From assembly GCA_022497155.1 (NCBI GenBank), contig MU385718.1, positions 186,001 to 250,000 of the forward strand: a stretch of 64,000 nt of DNA, given 5' to 3'. Under the pieces are notes generated by a model that worked only from the letters and a program-made list of their open reading frames with translations, made no database searches and had not been told where the DNA came from. Position numbers and translations under genes: made by a program. This DNA is from Whalleya microplaca. Lineage: Eukaryota > Ascomycota > Sordariomycetes > Xylariales > Xylariaceae. Of this stretch, positions 35,925 through 45,322 are shown one piece after another; the first letter of the stretch is position 1; each line of letters begins with the position of its first letter.

Positions 35925-37268
35925 ATGGAGACTTACCACGGCTTCGTGCGAACGCCTGTAGATGCCATCAAATTATTTGAGGCCTGCAGACTAGGATTGC
36001 TGCCTCGCGTGCAGAGACGATTATCAGAGAAAGAGCGACAGTCGATCAGATCTGGTTCGGTGTTTGTATGGGACGAGAGAGAGGCCGGCATGCGCCGATG
36101 GACTGATGGCAAATCATGGAGTGCAAGCAGGGTCTCGGGCAGTTTTCTCACATACAGAGAAATGGAGGGCAAGCGAGGGGGTGGCTTCCCCACTGCGCGG
36201 CGAAGCAATGGAAGGACGCCAGATGGAAGCCGACTTAGTGACGAGGATCCGGAAGGCGAACCGGAAGGGTATAGGTACAAAGCGGACGGGCTGATGAAGC
36301 AGTCGTTCAGTATCACGACATCACAGGGCCAACACCTGCACCTGATCTCGTACTACTCTAGGCCACACTCTGGGGCTCCTGAATTACCACAGCCTAGCAC
36401 CGATCAGTCGCTTCGGCATATTGTTCCCCAGAAGGGAATGTATCCAGAGTCAAGCCTGCATGAAACTAGCCCGCCGGTTCTGACCAGAACTCCCATGCAG
36501 CCGTACACGAACCACAACACAGCACCTGAGCAGACGGGTTACCCCTACCCTTGGACAGGAGGATGGGGCCCGAACCCTCAGTGGCCACCGTCACCTAATC
36601 ACACTCCTCCTTGGACACAAGGGAAACTTACGCCAGAAATGAAGCCACAGCCGCTACAGCAGCCGGTACAAAGACCATCACAGCTTCCTCCTCCGCCGCC
36701 GACTTCTACACCCTCGAGCCAACCTGCACTCTATCCCAAGACTCTCAGCATTTATGAGACTGAACGACGACCTCCAGGCCCACAAGGCCCTCCAGGCCCT
36801 CCAGGCCCGAATGCTATAAGTAGGCCATCATACACACTACACGGCCATGATTCCAGCGCGAACCCACGATCGCAGCTTCAGACTCAAGCTACGCAAGCTA
36901 TCCTGATCGATCCACGTCTGGCGGCGACAAGCGCGCGTAATCCCCAGGGCCCTCTTCCTGCCATGTCCTCGCCGTCGCGGGGCTTGACACCTCCAAGAAC
37001 ACATTCCACTTCACCGCCGAGAACCAATGGCACTAATGGCTCGGAAAGTATTCCTGGCAGCGCGAATAAGGCAAGCCTGTCAGCACTACTGCTTCATCCG
37101 ACACCAGCGAACTCGGAGCCGAACAGCGCGAATCCAGGTAGCAACAGTGCCAGCAGCTCACCGAGGGCTATGACAACGACAACGTCGGGTCCTCCGGCCG
37201 CGAGCGCCGCATTCATGGGAGAAGACGTAAGGGCAATTCGGTCTTTAGATCGCAAATTTTGCCCCTGA
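35925..37268 (+). CDS. WOPR-domain (Gti1/Pac2 family) transcription factor
   Basis: A single-exon frame of 447 aa. The N-terminus METYHGFVRTPVDAIKLFEA and the following RRLSEKERQSIRSGSVFVWDE, GMRRWTDGKSWSASRVSG and FLTYREMEG are the WOPRa half. KADGLMKQSFSITT and LHLISYYSRP form WOPRb, ending near residue 155. The METYHGFVRTP start and the C-terminal EDVRAIRSLDRKFCP fit the Pac2/Gti1 branch better than the Wor1/Ryp1/Sge1 branch. WOPR proteins bind DNA and govern morphological switching, conidiation, mating or virulence in fungi. The C-terminal two thirds are Pro/Ser/Gln-rich and disordered, with a collagen-like PPGPQGPPGPPGPN tract at residues 283-296. The gene is isolated, with almost 15 kb without genes upstream. 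Confidence 0.9.
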   Translation: METYHGFVRTPVDAIKLFEACRLGLLPRVQRRLSEKERQSIRSGSVFVWDEREAGMRRWTDGKSWSASRVSGSFLTYREMEGKRGGGFPTARRSNGRTPDGSRLSDEDPEGEPEGYRYKADGLMKQSFSITTSQGQHLHLISYYSRPHSGAPELPQPSTDQSLRHIVPQKGMYPESSLHETSPPVLTRTPMQPYTNHNTAPEQTGYPYPWTGGWGPNPQWPPSPNHTPPWTQGKLTPEMKPQPLQQPVQRPSQLPPPPPTSTPSSQPALYPKTLSIYETERRPPGPQGPPGPPGPNAISRPSYTLHGHDSSANPRSQLQTQATQAILIDPRLAATSARNPQGPLPAMSSPSRGLTPPRTHSTSPPRTNGTNGSESIPGSANKASLSALLLHPTPANSEPNSANPGSNSASSSPRAMTTTTSGPPAASAAFMGEDVRAIRSLDRKFCP

Positions 37269-38193
37269 GACGGCCGAGACCGTGTGCATGCGATATCGCA
37301 TTGATTAGGCGTTTATGGGGACCAAAATATTTCTTCAGCGTTGGGCCGCACTTGAGAACATCCGGACTTTTTTTTTTTTTCCACATCTTTGCATGGTTTA
37401 ATCCATTATCATAGCGCGCATTTACAGATCCGGGTCTCTACAGTAATAGCGGGACGGAGTTACGGCTTGCTTATAACACATACTAATGATATGAGGATGC
37501 GGTAGTTCTGAAGGGTCAAACGCCCTACACTTCCTGTAAATAGATTGGCAGCGCATATCAGGCACGATTCCCTCAGGGGCTAGCAGTGTCTGGACCTCGG
37601 TACATAGGTAGTAGGTTCGTCGAGCGATAGGAAAAAGAATTATTTTTCCCCCACACATCCCAACCATACAGTCTTGTTGCTTCTCCTCGGCGCGTGCATG
37701 ACGCAAGCCTCGTGAAAATGATGAGGCTGAATGAGAGGTCTTCCGACGGTTGGTGATCGACAAGATTGACATTCATGCAATCGCGCATCACACGGCCGTT
37801 GGATGTTTCCCTGCAGCGCATCCGGCAATTCTTGCCCTGACCCAGCAGGAATCAGATTGATACATCATTTGCGCACAGGCACACGAACACGTCAAGCTTT
37901 CTCACATTTCAAACCCAAAATTCGACATGTTATTAAACAGGCTTGACATCTGGCTGACAGGTACCTTACCAACAGAGCGTAGCTAGCTAGCTGCGGACCC
38001 TCTCCGGCCCCACTGTCTGCCGCAAAGCACGGCACGCACGGTAACGGCGGCGGCAAGTTACGTTGCGACTCTATCTCCATTGCATAGGAACGGTGATATG
38101 ATTTCGATTTAACTTTAAGGTTAGCAGCTATGCGACAGGCAGATCTCTATTAGAAAGTTTAATAAAATTTGACAGGGGACGATTGAACGGCAC

Positions 38194-38217
38194 AGAGAGA
38201 GAGAGAGAGAGAGAGAG
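38194..38217. repeat. (GA)n microsatellite
   Basis: Twelve tandem AG/GA dinucleotides. Confidence 0.9.
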
Positions 38218-39128
38218 CATGAACATCTTTAATTTATTCGGTTATCCAATGACATAACCCACATAAGTGCATACGTACCCTACCGAACCATCTTGCTATA
38301 GGCTATTCTAGGCTAGCCACTAAGCTAGAAATCAAGCTATGAAACTATGTACTCGGCGTATCATGTTTTGGCTTTTTTTAACTTATTATCCAAGTACGTA
38401 GTAATAATTATTACCATGGTGCGCTCATCGGCCCATCATCGTGCACTCCATTGCACGATTAGGTAAACCTGCGACGTGGGAGGTATCTGGGGCATCCTCC
38501 TAACCTACTGCATGCGCGCCCATACGATAGCTGCTGATGAGAGAGAGTACCAAGTGTGCCAATATCCTACCTAAATGTACCAAGAGTTCTCTAGCCCGCC
38601 TGCGTCGTCGTCGTCGTATGCGCCCCACAATCGAAACAAAACCTAAAACCTGCCGTCGTCCACTTTCACCCGAGGAAGATCCAATCAATGGAATTAAGCA
38701 TCAAAAACTTAAAATTTCCATCTGAGAGTTAAAGTAGCTCTGGGTTCCACAGGGCCTAATTTGCACTCCCCCTCTGTAGCTTAAATTGAATTAAGTTAGA
38801 CTTGCCGATTGATGACGTACTATGTCGATATCCACTAGGTACCTTCGATATCCTGCTCACATACCTAATCTAGACATACCCAGATACCTCTAAGCAGTTG
38901 AAGATGCGCAAGTAAATACATACATCAATACTTGTATGTATTTCCGTATTTCAAATTGCTTGGTAAATATGTACAAAAGTACATATCCCTGCTAATAAGG
39001 AGCTGACAAAAAGCCACATTATGTCTAGGCTACTAGGTAGAATGGATCTTACCGTTTATGCGGTAGCGAGCTTATTCATTGAACCTATTTCTCATCTCTT
39101 CCCCAATCTCCATCTATCTCTGTCTTGG

Positions 39129-39152
39129 TCTCTCTCTCTCTCTCTCTCTCTC
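39129..39152. repeat. (TC)n microsatellite
   Basis: Twelve tandem TC dinucleotides, about 0.9 kb from the (GA)n tract and complementary to it. Confidence 0.9.
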
Positions 39153-39356
39153 GCCCATGCATGGCCCACGAGGGATTCTCGTCACGGAATGCATTGCCGT
39201 TATTGCGTGCCGTTATTGCGTCTTTTGGTAGCTACTACGTAGTATGTAGCTTAAGGGGGGCCGTAGCCTACCAGCCTATATACACGTAACTAGCAACCTC
39301 GTAATCCGTTTCCGTTTTCGGTGGGAGACTATTGGATACGTTATGGGTTGTTGATC

Positions 39357-39391
39357 CATGCGCAGCGCAGCGCAGCGCAGCGCATGCGCGC
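39357..39391. repeat. GCGCA pentanucleotide repeat inside an inverted repeat
   Basis: Four to five tandem copies of AGCGC lie between CATGCGC (39357-39363) and GCGCATG (39380-39386), so the tract can fold on itself. It continues into GCGCGCC. Confidence 0.85.
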
Positions 39392-39477
39392 GCCGTACGT
39401 AAACTGGACCCAGCGTCTCGGGAACCCGTGTTTCAGCTGACTTGCGTTTCCTGCATGGGGTCGGCTCGACCTACCTT

Positions 39478-39560
39478 GCTTTTGTTTTTTTTGTTTTTTT
39501 TTTCTTTACTCGGGTTTTCCCCCTTCTCTTCTTCCCTGCTCGCCCGCCCTCCCTCTCTCG
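39478..39560 (+). promoter_or_regulatory. Orphan T/C-rich promoter-like block
   Basis: T-rich then C/T-rich sequence of the kind seen in front of fungal transcription starts. No gene follows within 2 kb on the plus strand. Confidence 0.25.
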
Positions 39561-40877
39561 TGCTGTCGGGCCTGCGGGCTGGCTTGGGTCCGTCAGCCCG
39601 CCTACCTGGGTTGGGACACATGGTTGGAATCGCCCCCTGCGGCGTGCGTGTATGCATGCCAAGTAGGTACATACTTAGCACCCACGCATACATGTACATC
39701 CCTATGCATGCATGCACGCCCGCACTCCTTTTCTAGAATCCGCCTTTGCGGCGAGGTGGGTGTGGAGGAGACCTATCTATCTCTCCATCGTGATGCCTGC
39801 TGGCGTGCGCTCGGGTATCTGTCTATGTAGGATACCGACAAACACCAAGCCAAGAGCGAGGCATTCCACTCTCTATCTCCACATGCAACCAGTTGAGCAA
39901 GTTTAAAGCATTACCATATAGATGATCGCATTTACAGTATGTACTTGTACCACTACGCGTAGCCTTCCAGAATTACTAATCCTTCCATCGGCCTGGGCAC
40001 ATGGCATAGCATAGCATACCGGTAGCATTTCGGAAATCCGCTGCCTACTGTACAGCGCCTAGCCCTGCTAGCTTCCCTGCCCGCCGGTCCCGGCGCATGC
40101 CTATCCCTTGCAGCGATTCACGTGGGCATATGTGCATACACAGTAGCGCGGGCTACGGTTGTTTCTTATCGCTATACGACGTATACATACACCTGTGCAG
40201 TTTACCCCGGGAAAATGTTGTTTAGCGGGTCTTGATAGCTCAATAGATATGGTTGTCACAAGAGGCAGAGCAACAAGTCAGAAATATGCTTATCTTCTAG
40301 AGTGGTAATATAGACGCCTCTGGCTGACCTCATCAGTATACCAAATATTAACTTTTTTCTGGATTTCCTCGTTTACAGCGGAGTTCAATATTACTCCATT
40401 ATTGAAAAGACGACATATCCAAGTGAGTATAGGTTCGCAGGGCATTCAACTGATAAGCTGTCATGAGTAAGGTTTATATGCACGATGCTTCATGCGGCCG
40501 AAAATACTGCTTGGTCACATGAATTTCCAAATCCACGGTACCGACGTTGTGTCCCACGAACATGGTATGGTTGTATTAGTGCTTACAACAGTGATAGCGC
40601 CATCAAATCCTCACGACAATTCCCGATTCAATACAAGGATGCGGACTAACCCAACCAGATCCTTGGGATCGGTTAGAAATACTACAAACATAGCCTGAAA
40701 CCCGAGCGGTGATAAGTGACTGTGTAGATAGAGTACGGAGAACTGATGATACTGGAAGGATTCGGTGAAACCCATGCGGCCTTATGTGGTCTTGTGTTGT
40801 GAAGTTAGTAGGCTATTTATACTCTTTCATAGTCTTAACCTTGCTTGACAGACTTGGCGGTGAAGAACACTCCGCCT

Positions 40878-41090
40878 CTAGTCATATGATGGCCCAGGGA
40901 GGAAATACCATCTTAATCTAGTATCGACAAAGTCCCTATACATGTACTTAAAAAACGAGAAATAGTTTACTGTGAGATCATCTCGGTATTTAACTGTCAC
41001 AGCGATATCATCGGCGTATCTTATCTGTTCCAAGAGATATAGTGGCCGAGATGAGGGAGGGGATGTGATATAACCTCGTGATAAGCAGAG
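40878..41090 (-). pseudogene. Possible reverse-transcriptase relic (YADD motif)
   Basis: A short minus-strand frame (about 70 codons between stops) reads PLYLLEQIRYADDIAVTVKY near its centre, with Y-A-D-D at 41018..41007. YADDI followed by hydrophobics is the catalytic core of non-LTR retrotransposon reverse transcriptases. The preceding SPPSSRPLYLL loosely recalls the S-P-x-L-F-x-L segment. The frame is closed by stops on both sides and the surroundings are AT-biased, as in RIP-decayed elements. YADD can arise by chance, so confidence is low. Confidence 0.25.
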
Positions 41091-41373
41091 CTAATTCATA
41101 CTGCGGATGCAGCTGGTTATTGAATCAATAGAGATGAATGAATAGAATTGTCATAATGCTCCCCTAGACAATATCAGCAGCAACAAGTAATCTACATAAA
41201 TGAAGACTCGGCCTCCTATCCTCAGATGAGATACAGTTTCTAACTAAAGTTGTATTACCTCATCGAGGACTACAAAGTAGACTTATTGTGTCTTTGAGGT
41301 GAATGCCCAGCTACTGGAGACGAGGCTAATCCTAGGAAGCAATGATATAGGCACGTTTATGCCATCATACTGT
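41091..41373. other. Interval between RT relic and repeat copy 2
   Basis: AT-biased sequence with no open frame of note. It is probably part of the same decayed element region. Confidence 0.3.
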
Positions 41374-41524
41374 CAATATGGGACAAAGTAATGAGGAGTA
41401 TAGTGATTTGGTTAGTGTAGTGCAAGGTGAAGCCATAGGAAGGTGGCAGAGCCCCTTATATATACATGTATAGGCGCCGGCCATACGTAAGCCCGTACCA
41501 CCCTCAGCCCTATAGGGCGTATCT
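41374..41524 (+). repeat. Dispersed repeat, copy 2
   Basis: About 151 bp aligned with 4690..4836 in direct orientation. Against copy 1 it carries mostly G/A and C/T changes, an extra TAGTG and a one-base deletion. Similarity stops abruptly after GGCGTATCT in both copies. Confidence 0.8.
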
Positions 41525-41995
41525 AAACACATGCAGCTAGGTATATTCCCTGATATTGATAAATCAAATCACCCTGATGCCGGTTTCTCTGAGCTCAAAA
41601 TATCTCCCACAAGAATATAGTCGCGATGACCTGGTGCGGTGTCTAAGAGTTGTCCCATTATGTTAGGCTACCTATGTGCTAGTGACAAATACCGTAGCAC
41701 CTCCTTATTCTTTGGCGTAACTCGGCTGTGTTTCCTTCTCGAGAGCATGGATAAATGCCTTTAGTGGCCGAAGACGATTTTCCAGGTCCACTGTGGCTGA
41801 TAGTGATACAGATACATCAAGGTTGTTCTTCCACATTGTCATTTCCTGATCTATCCATTCCAGCTCTGCGCACTGCTCTGAAACCTCGTGAAGGTCAAGG
41901 TCCCAACCCAGGGCAGATGAATTTTCATGCGCACAAAAGAAAATGCTTGGGCGGTCGCGGCCAAACCCACCAGAGTGGTGGCCTCTATTGAAACG
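41525..41995. other. Intergenic, 3' side of second 2EXR gene
   Basis: A plus-strand frame at 41755-41991 has no recognisable motif and is best regarded as chance. Nothing else is seen. Confidence 0.45.
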
Positions 41996-42673
41996 TTAGG
42001 CGGGTACATCATCGTTTATGGGTATATAACCATCAAGATAATGGGATAACAACTCGCCTGGATTCATTATGACATACAAAAAATATTGTTGATCTGACAG
42101 TACAGTAACCTGTTTGATTGATTTAAACTGAAGACGGGAACGAGATGTGAGCCGTCTGCCCATGCCCCTATGAAAATGAACCTTCTCGTATGTTTCTATG
42201 GGGAAGGCGACATGCTGTGGACCCAATCGAGGGATGAGCCGCCGAATCATGGGAGATAAGAATATGATCTCCGCAGAATCGAAGACGAATATGTCTCGTT
42301 CTTCATCTATTTGTAAATATCGTGTCTTGCGTCCCGAGGACAGCCCATCGGGTCCCACTGTCCAAACCTTGATTCTCAAATCCTTGGTTTTGTACCGGCT
42401 AGGCAGTGTAGCGCCGAGCTTCACGAATTCCAGTGCCTCCTGACGTGTGTCGACGACTGCTTTACCAGGTCGGTAAGCTATATGTGTGTATGGTATAAGT
42501 TGGAGATCTATCATCTCCCGATCACCTATCGGGCCCCGATTCCATGTGCAACGGAACCAGTGGATTAGACCGTCCCTTGACTGCCAAAAGAAGTCCCAGA
42601 TCATATACTGTAGCTCTCTCGGGAGCCTGGCGAAGTACTTGAACTGCTTGGTTGGGGCCATCGTCGTTTGCAT
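41996..42673 (-). CDS. 2EXR-domain protein, single exon
   Basis: A 225 aa uninterrupted frame from ATG at 42673. Residues 9-30 (FKYFARLPRELQYMIWDFFWQ) are the 2EXR/F-box-like signature L-P-x-E-L-x-x-x-I-W. This is followed by the usual pattern of charged strands and a RQEALEF helix. There is no membrane segment or signal peptide. An alternative start is Met5. It is more typical of the 2EXR family (LPRELQ..IW) than the copy at 2511..3586, and the two share little beyond the module. Function is unknown. It lies between the dispersed repeat and an AT-rich gene-free tract, a typical setting for this expanded and variable family. Confidence 0.78.
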   Translation of the reverse strand: MQTTMAPTKQFKYFARLPRELQYMIWDFFWQSRDGLIHWFRCTWNRGPIGDREMIDLQLIPYTHIAYRPGKAVVDTRQEALEFVKLGATLPSRYKTKDLRIKVWTVGPDGLSSGRKTRYLQIDEERDIFVFDSAEIIFLSPMIRRLIPRLGPQHVAFPIETYEKVHFHRGMGRRLTSRSRLQFKSIKQVTVLSDQQYFLYVIMNPGELLSHYLDGYIPINDDVPA

Positions 42674-44135
42674 CTATTGATGTAGTGCTGGTGACTGATT
42701 TGAGTTGTACTGGTTCAGCGAGTGCGGATGTAGGTCTTGATAGGTATCGAGGCTGATATTATGCACTGAAAAGAGTACACGCGAGGGAAATACTCACTTA
42801 TAACTAGGTGAGGTGCCAGGGAACACATGGCCAAGAGTGGTCTACTATTCCTTAGGTATCGACATAAGCGCCTCGTAAGGCCGCATCACGCGTGAGACTT
42901 CTGTTATCACAAAAGCAGGTAGATAAATACATAGGTATTTAACTACAAGGGCCCAAGACATATATCTTGGTTATATCGGTAACTAGAATCTTCTACGCTC
43001 TGTATCTTTGTCTCGTATTTGCTTTACTAGGGCGTATACTTCTTCAGCTCCATATCTAGCTTTGGGTTTCTCGTCCTCTTAGGATACAACCTCCTCTACT
43101 TTCCTTTGTAGTTAAGAGTAGCACATTGGTTTGATCCTGTTAGGGTATCCTTACAAACACAACGACAGAGATACAAGCCAGTTTACTTACAGAGCTGAGG
43201 ATTTAGGCAAGCAACTTTATACAGTGTATAGAGGCATAATACAAGATCACGAACCTAGAGACTGATACTAGAAGGTAAAACGGCCTTCAATATTTATCCT
43301 ACCTTCTATTGTCACAATACTATAATGTAAGAAGTGAGTTCTTATCTTGCCTATAAACATTAGCCACTTACGAAGTCATTAACTTTTCGCCGTAGTTGCT
43401 TCATACCTGGGGAAAGTAAAGATGCAGGCCGTTTAGATTACCCATTCCACTTAATGAACGACCAAGGCTGTACGAATAATCTATGCCCGAATAAAAAAAC
43501 TTCATAAGACTCGACTCAAATGGTTTTGGTCCTGATGTATCACTTTAATAACATGGAATCAACATTAGTTTTACTACATGTCATGGAGCCAGTGTCTATC
43601 TTCAAGCATGGGACTAAGTTCTAGCACCAGCTAATGCTCAAGTGAAATGTCTCGAAGTAGTTATACGAGGAGATCAACATCGTTTCTAATTCTCACGCAT
43701 AGAAAGTCGAGATATCTTCGATATGCATTCATATACTGAAGAGAATAACGTCGTACACTGATTTAACAGCAGACAAACCACGAAAGTGAAATGCCATTGG
43801 CACTATTAGCAATCGGATCTAAGTTAGATCTAAGCCGTAGTCATAGCTAGTGACTAAGTCGTACAAACCCTATTAGTACTCTTACATGCCCCTATCTTAG
43901 ATCTCATCGAATATAAATCGTAATACCGTACTTCTTTCACTCTCCAGGCGAAACTTTCCTCAACACCGTAGTATTTCGACTGAGCCGTACAACTAGGCGG
44001 TAATTCACTTAAACAATCTCCTAATAAACGATACAGACATCTTCTAGCTCAACTATTATTAACGATATCTCTAATATATAGATCTAATAACCCACTACCA
44101 CCATGTCCTATGCTTAATGTATAATTCTCTGAAGT
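42674..44135. other. AT-rich gene-free tract
   Basis: Frames are very short and rich in stops, and composition is more AT-rich than around neighbouring genes, especially 42900-44100. This is consistent with decayed, RIP-affected sequence. No family motif was seen in six frames. Confidence 0.5.
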
Positions 44136-45322
44136 TTAAATGCATTGACGATGATGATAATTATAATCGAAAGCATCCAGGACGCCAATCAGATGCACCA
44201 CCGTCGCCAGCACGACCAAGACATGGAAGATCTGGTGCGAAGAGCCATAAATGTCAAAGGTCCCCGGACTCATGCTCTCAGGAAACCTTGTCTGTCATTT
44301 ACGCGTCAGCACCAGGCGCGTCCCATCTCACCACCCTGTCCTATAAGAAAAAAATCCCAACAGTAGGTACTCACCGCGTAGACTACGGCCCCGAGCAAGA
44401 ACAGGCCCCCCTCGGCCAGGTAATACGGCAATCCGGACTGCCTCATCATCCGCGCGAAGCCAAACAAGCAGATCCCGTGGACGATCGGCGCGAGCCCCGA
44501 GAGCCCCGTACACACGAACGTCAGCAGGCGGAGGGTGCGCCAGCGGGGGCCCTGGAACGCGGGCGCGAGGACGACAACCACCGAGATCGCTGCCAGCGAG
44601 CCGATCTACGTAAGAGACGTACGGCAATCAGTCTAGTTGCCATGTTACCTGAGAGAAAGGGTACAGACCATGGACCAATAAATCGTGCGCACGACGCCCT
44701 CGCACCAGAACGCCACGTAGATGCCCGAGACGAAGGAGCCCAGGATCAGCACGACGATGCCGACGAAGTCGAGGCGCAGCCAGCGCGCCTCGACCTCGCG
44801 CGAGTGGCACAGGAGCGTGTGGTACGCGGACGAGACGCCCAGACACGCGGCGCCGGCCAGGAGCAGACACGCCACGATGGCGTAGTCGGCGGGGGCGAGC
44901 CCGCCGTCGTAGCGGTAGTGCAGGTGGGTGAGGACGTAGACGAGGCCCAAGAGCAGCACGGTGGCGGGCACCAGGTGCGTGAAGATGTTGACGGTCTCGT
45001 TGTGCAGGCGGGCCCAGCTGCGCAGACACGCCCGCGTCGAGTGTGTCACGGGCCGGTAGCCGTGTCGGATGTACGGGTTGTCCTGGTACCAGGAGGGGAT
45101 TTCGTCGTATGACAGGAGCCGCGCGGGGCCGTGACGTGGTTCCTCTCCTTTTGGTTCCCTTTGGTGCTTGCGGCGGTGTTGTTGTTGCTGGTCATCTTGC
45201 GAGGTCTCGGAGCTGTCGATGCGGGGTTGTCGCTTTTCCTCCGAGGATGGGGATGGTGATGATGGCGGCGTCACAGACCACTTTCGGTCGGTGTGACTTT
45301 CTGCGGGTGGCAATGAGGCCAT
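44136..45322 (-). CDS. PAQR / haemolysin-III family membrane protein (Izh-like)
   Basis: Exons are 44669..45322, 44375..44605 and 44136..44291, all in phase 0, with introns of 63 and 83 nt. The product is 346 aa. A hydrophilic N-terminus of about 65 residues (Ser/Pro then Gln/Lys-rich) precedes LSYDEIPSWYQDNPYIRHGYRP, the entry motif of ADIPOR-like proteins. HNETVNIFTHL then leads into seven hydrophobic segments. The zinc-site residues of the family are present: H168 in SSAYHTL, D185, and H314/H318 in SSHQIFH. Fungal Izh proteins affect zinc and sterol/lipid homeostasis; ceramidase activity is known for human PAQR relatives. The first donor (ATG|GTCTGT) is weak. It was chosen because it gives YWSM|IGSLAAIS; the nearby AG|GTAACA would put exon 2 out of frame. 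Confidence 0.87.

Larger units (their letters stand above)
37269..40877. other. Intergenic with simple repeats
   Basis: This holds the 3' flank of the WOPR gene (a 12-14 base T run near 37368), several microsatellites and a pyrimidine block listed separately. Minus-strand frames at 37422-37828 have no family resemblance. No supported gene. Confidence 0.5.
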
